13,680 nucleotides of DNA, from positions 1 through 13,680 of the forward strand of contig JAAYOX010000050.1 of the NCBI GenBank assembly GCA_012520135.1. Reading direction: 5' to 3'. Source of the stretch: Clostridia bacterium. GTDB lineage: Bacteria; Bacillota; DULZ01. The notes under the pieces are model-generated. The model worked only from the letters and a program-made list of their open reading frames with translations, did not search any database and was not told the DNA's origin. The position numbers and the translations under genes are program-made. Below are positions 13,646 through 13,680 of the stretch, piece by piece. Position 1 is the stretch's first letter, and each line of letters begins with the position of its first letter.

Positions 13646-13680
13646 ATGAAAACAGTTGTTATTGCATTAGGTGGAAACGC
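13646..13680 (+). CDS. arcC: Carbamate kinase, N-terminal fragment cut by the window end
   Basis: Only 11 full codons are visible, reading MKTVVIALGGN, with GC of the next codon consistent with Ala. This N terminus (a beta strand then ALGGNA) is typical of carbamate kinase in the amino-acid-kinase fold, which makes ATP from carbamoyl phosphate in catabolic pathways. GGAGGGA at 13634-13640 lies 5 nt before the ATG. The neighbour hyuA supports the call, since E. coli pairs hyuA with the carbamate kinase-like yqeA. The gene is complete only beyond the window, so the assignment rests on a short motif plus context. Confidence 0.8.
   Translation, partial: MKTVVIALGGN

Noticed and set aside
1..13680. 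Mobile element, phage, defence or CRISPR system
   Set aside because: There are no transposase, integrase, terminal inverted repeats, spacer-repeat arrays or nuclease/helicase genes; all genes fit metabolism and regulation.

Overview
The window reads as the chromosome of an anaerobic, low- to mid-GC Gram-positive bacterium (Bacillota, Clostridia-like). The clues are strong GGAGG-type ribosome binding sites, sigma-A-like promoters, a two-subunit iron-sulfur serine dehydratase, an amidotransferase route to glutaminyl- or asparaginyl-tRNA, and selenium-dependent molybdenum hydroxylase accessory genes. Species cannot be named from the sequence. All recognised genes lie on the + strand and coding density is high. 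I see no rRNA, tRNA, CRISPR array, transposase or phage gene.

Layout. (1) 1-2370: the 3' part of gatA and complete gatB, closed by a clear intrinsic terminator. (2) 2523-4502: a helix-turn-helix/cupin regulator, then a PLP-dependent fold-type II enzyme of unknown substrate with its own promoter. (3) 4603-9372: a compact run of six genes, sdaAB-sdaAA-yqeC-mocA-yqeB-xdhC. Several junctions are only 1 to 11 nt or overlap, so L-serine deamination and maturation of a selenium/molybdenum hydroxylase are probably on one transcript. (4) 9511-10752: glyA (serine hydroxymethyltransferase) with its own leader and terminator. (5) 10902-13680: a threonine-synthase-like PLP enzyme, a HyuA-type hydantoinase/dihydropyrimidinase, and the first codons of a carbamate kinase (cut by the window end).

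How the genes may work together. Gene content resembles the E. coli ygeW-ygeX-ygeY-hyuA-yqeA-yqeB-yqeC-ygfJ cluster, which has been linked to anaerobic purine (uric acid/xanthine) breakdown. It also fits the clostridial purine fermentation route, in which purines become glycine, SHMT makes serine, and serine dehydratase makes pyruvate and ammonia. The hydantoinase would open a cyclic amide or ureide. Carbamate kinase would recover ATP from carbamoyl phosphate. The YqeC/MocA/YqeB/XdhC set would mature the hydroxylase. The hydroxylase itself, a carbamoyltransferase and a peptidase are not in the window. The two unassigned PLP enzymes are the best candidates for the carbon-nitrogen elimination step. 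This pathway reading is inference from gene content and order. The individual family assignments are much firmer.
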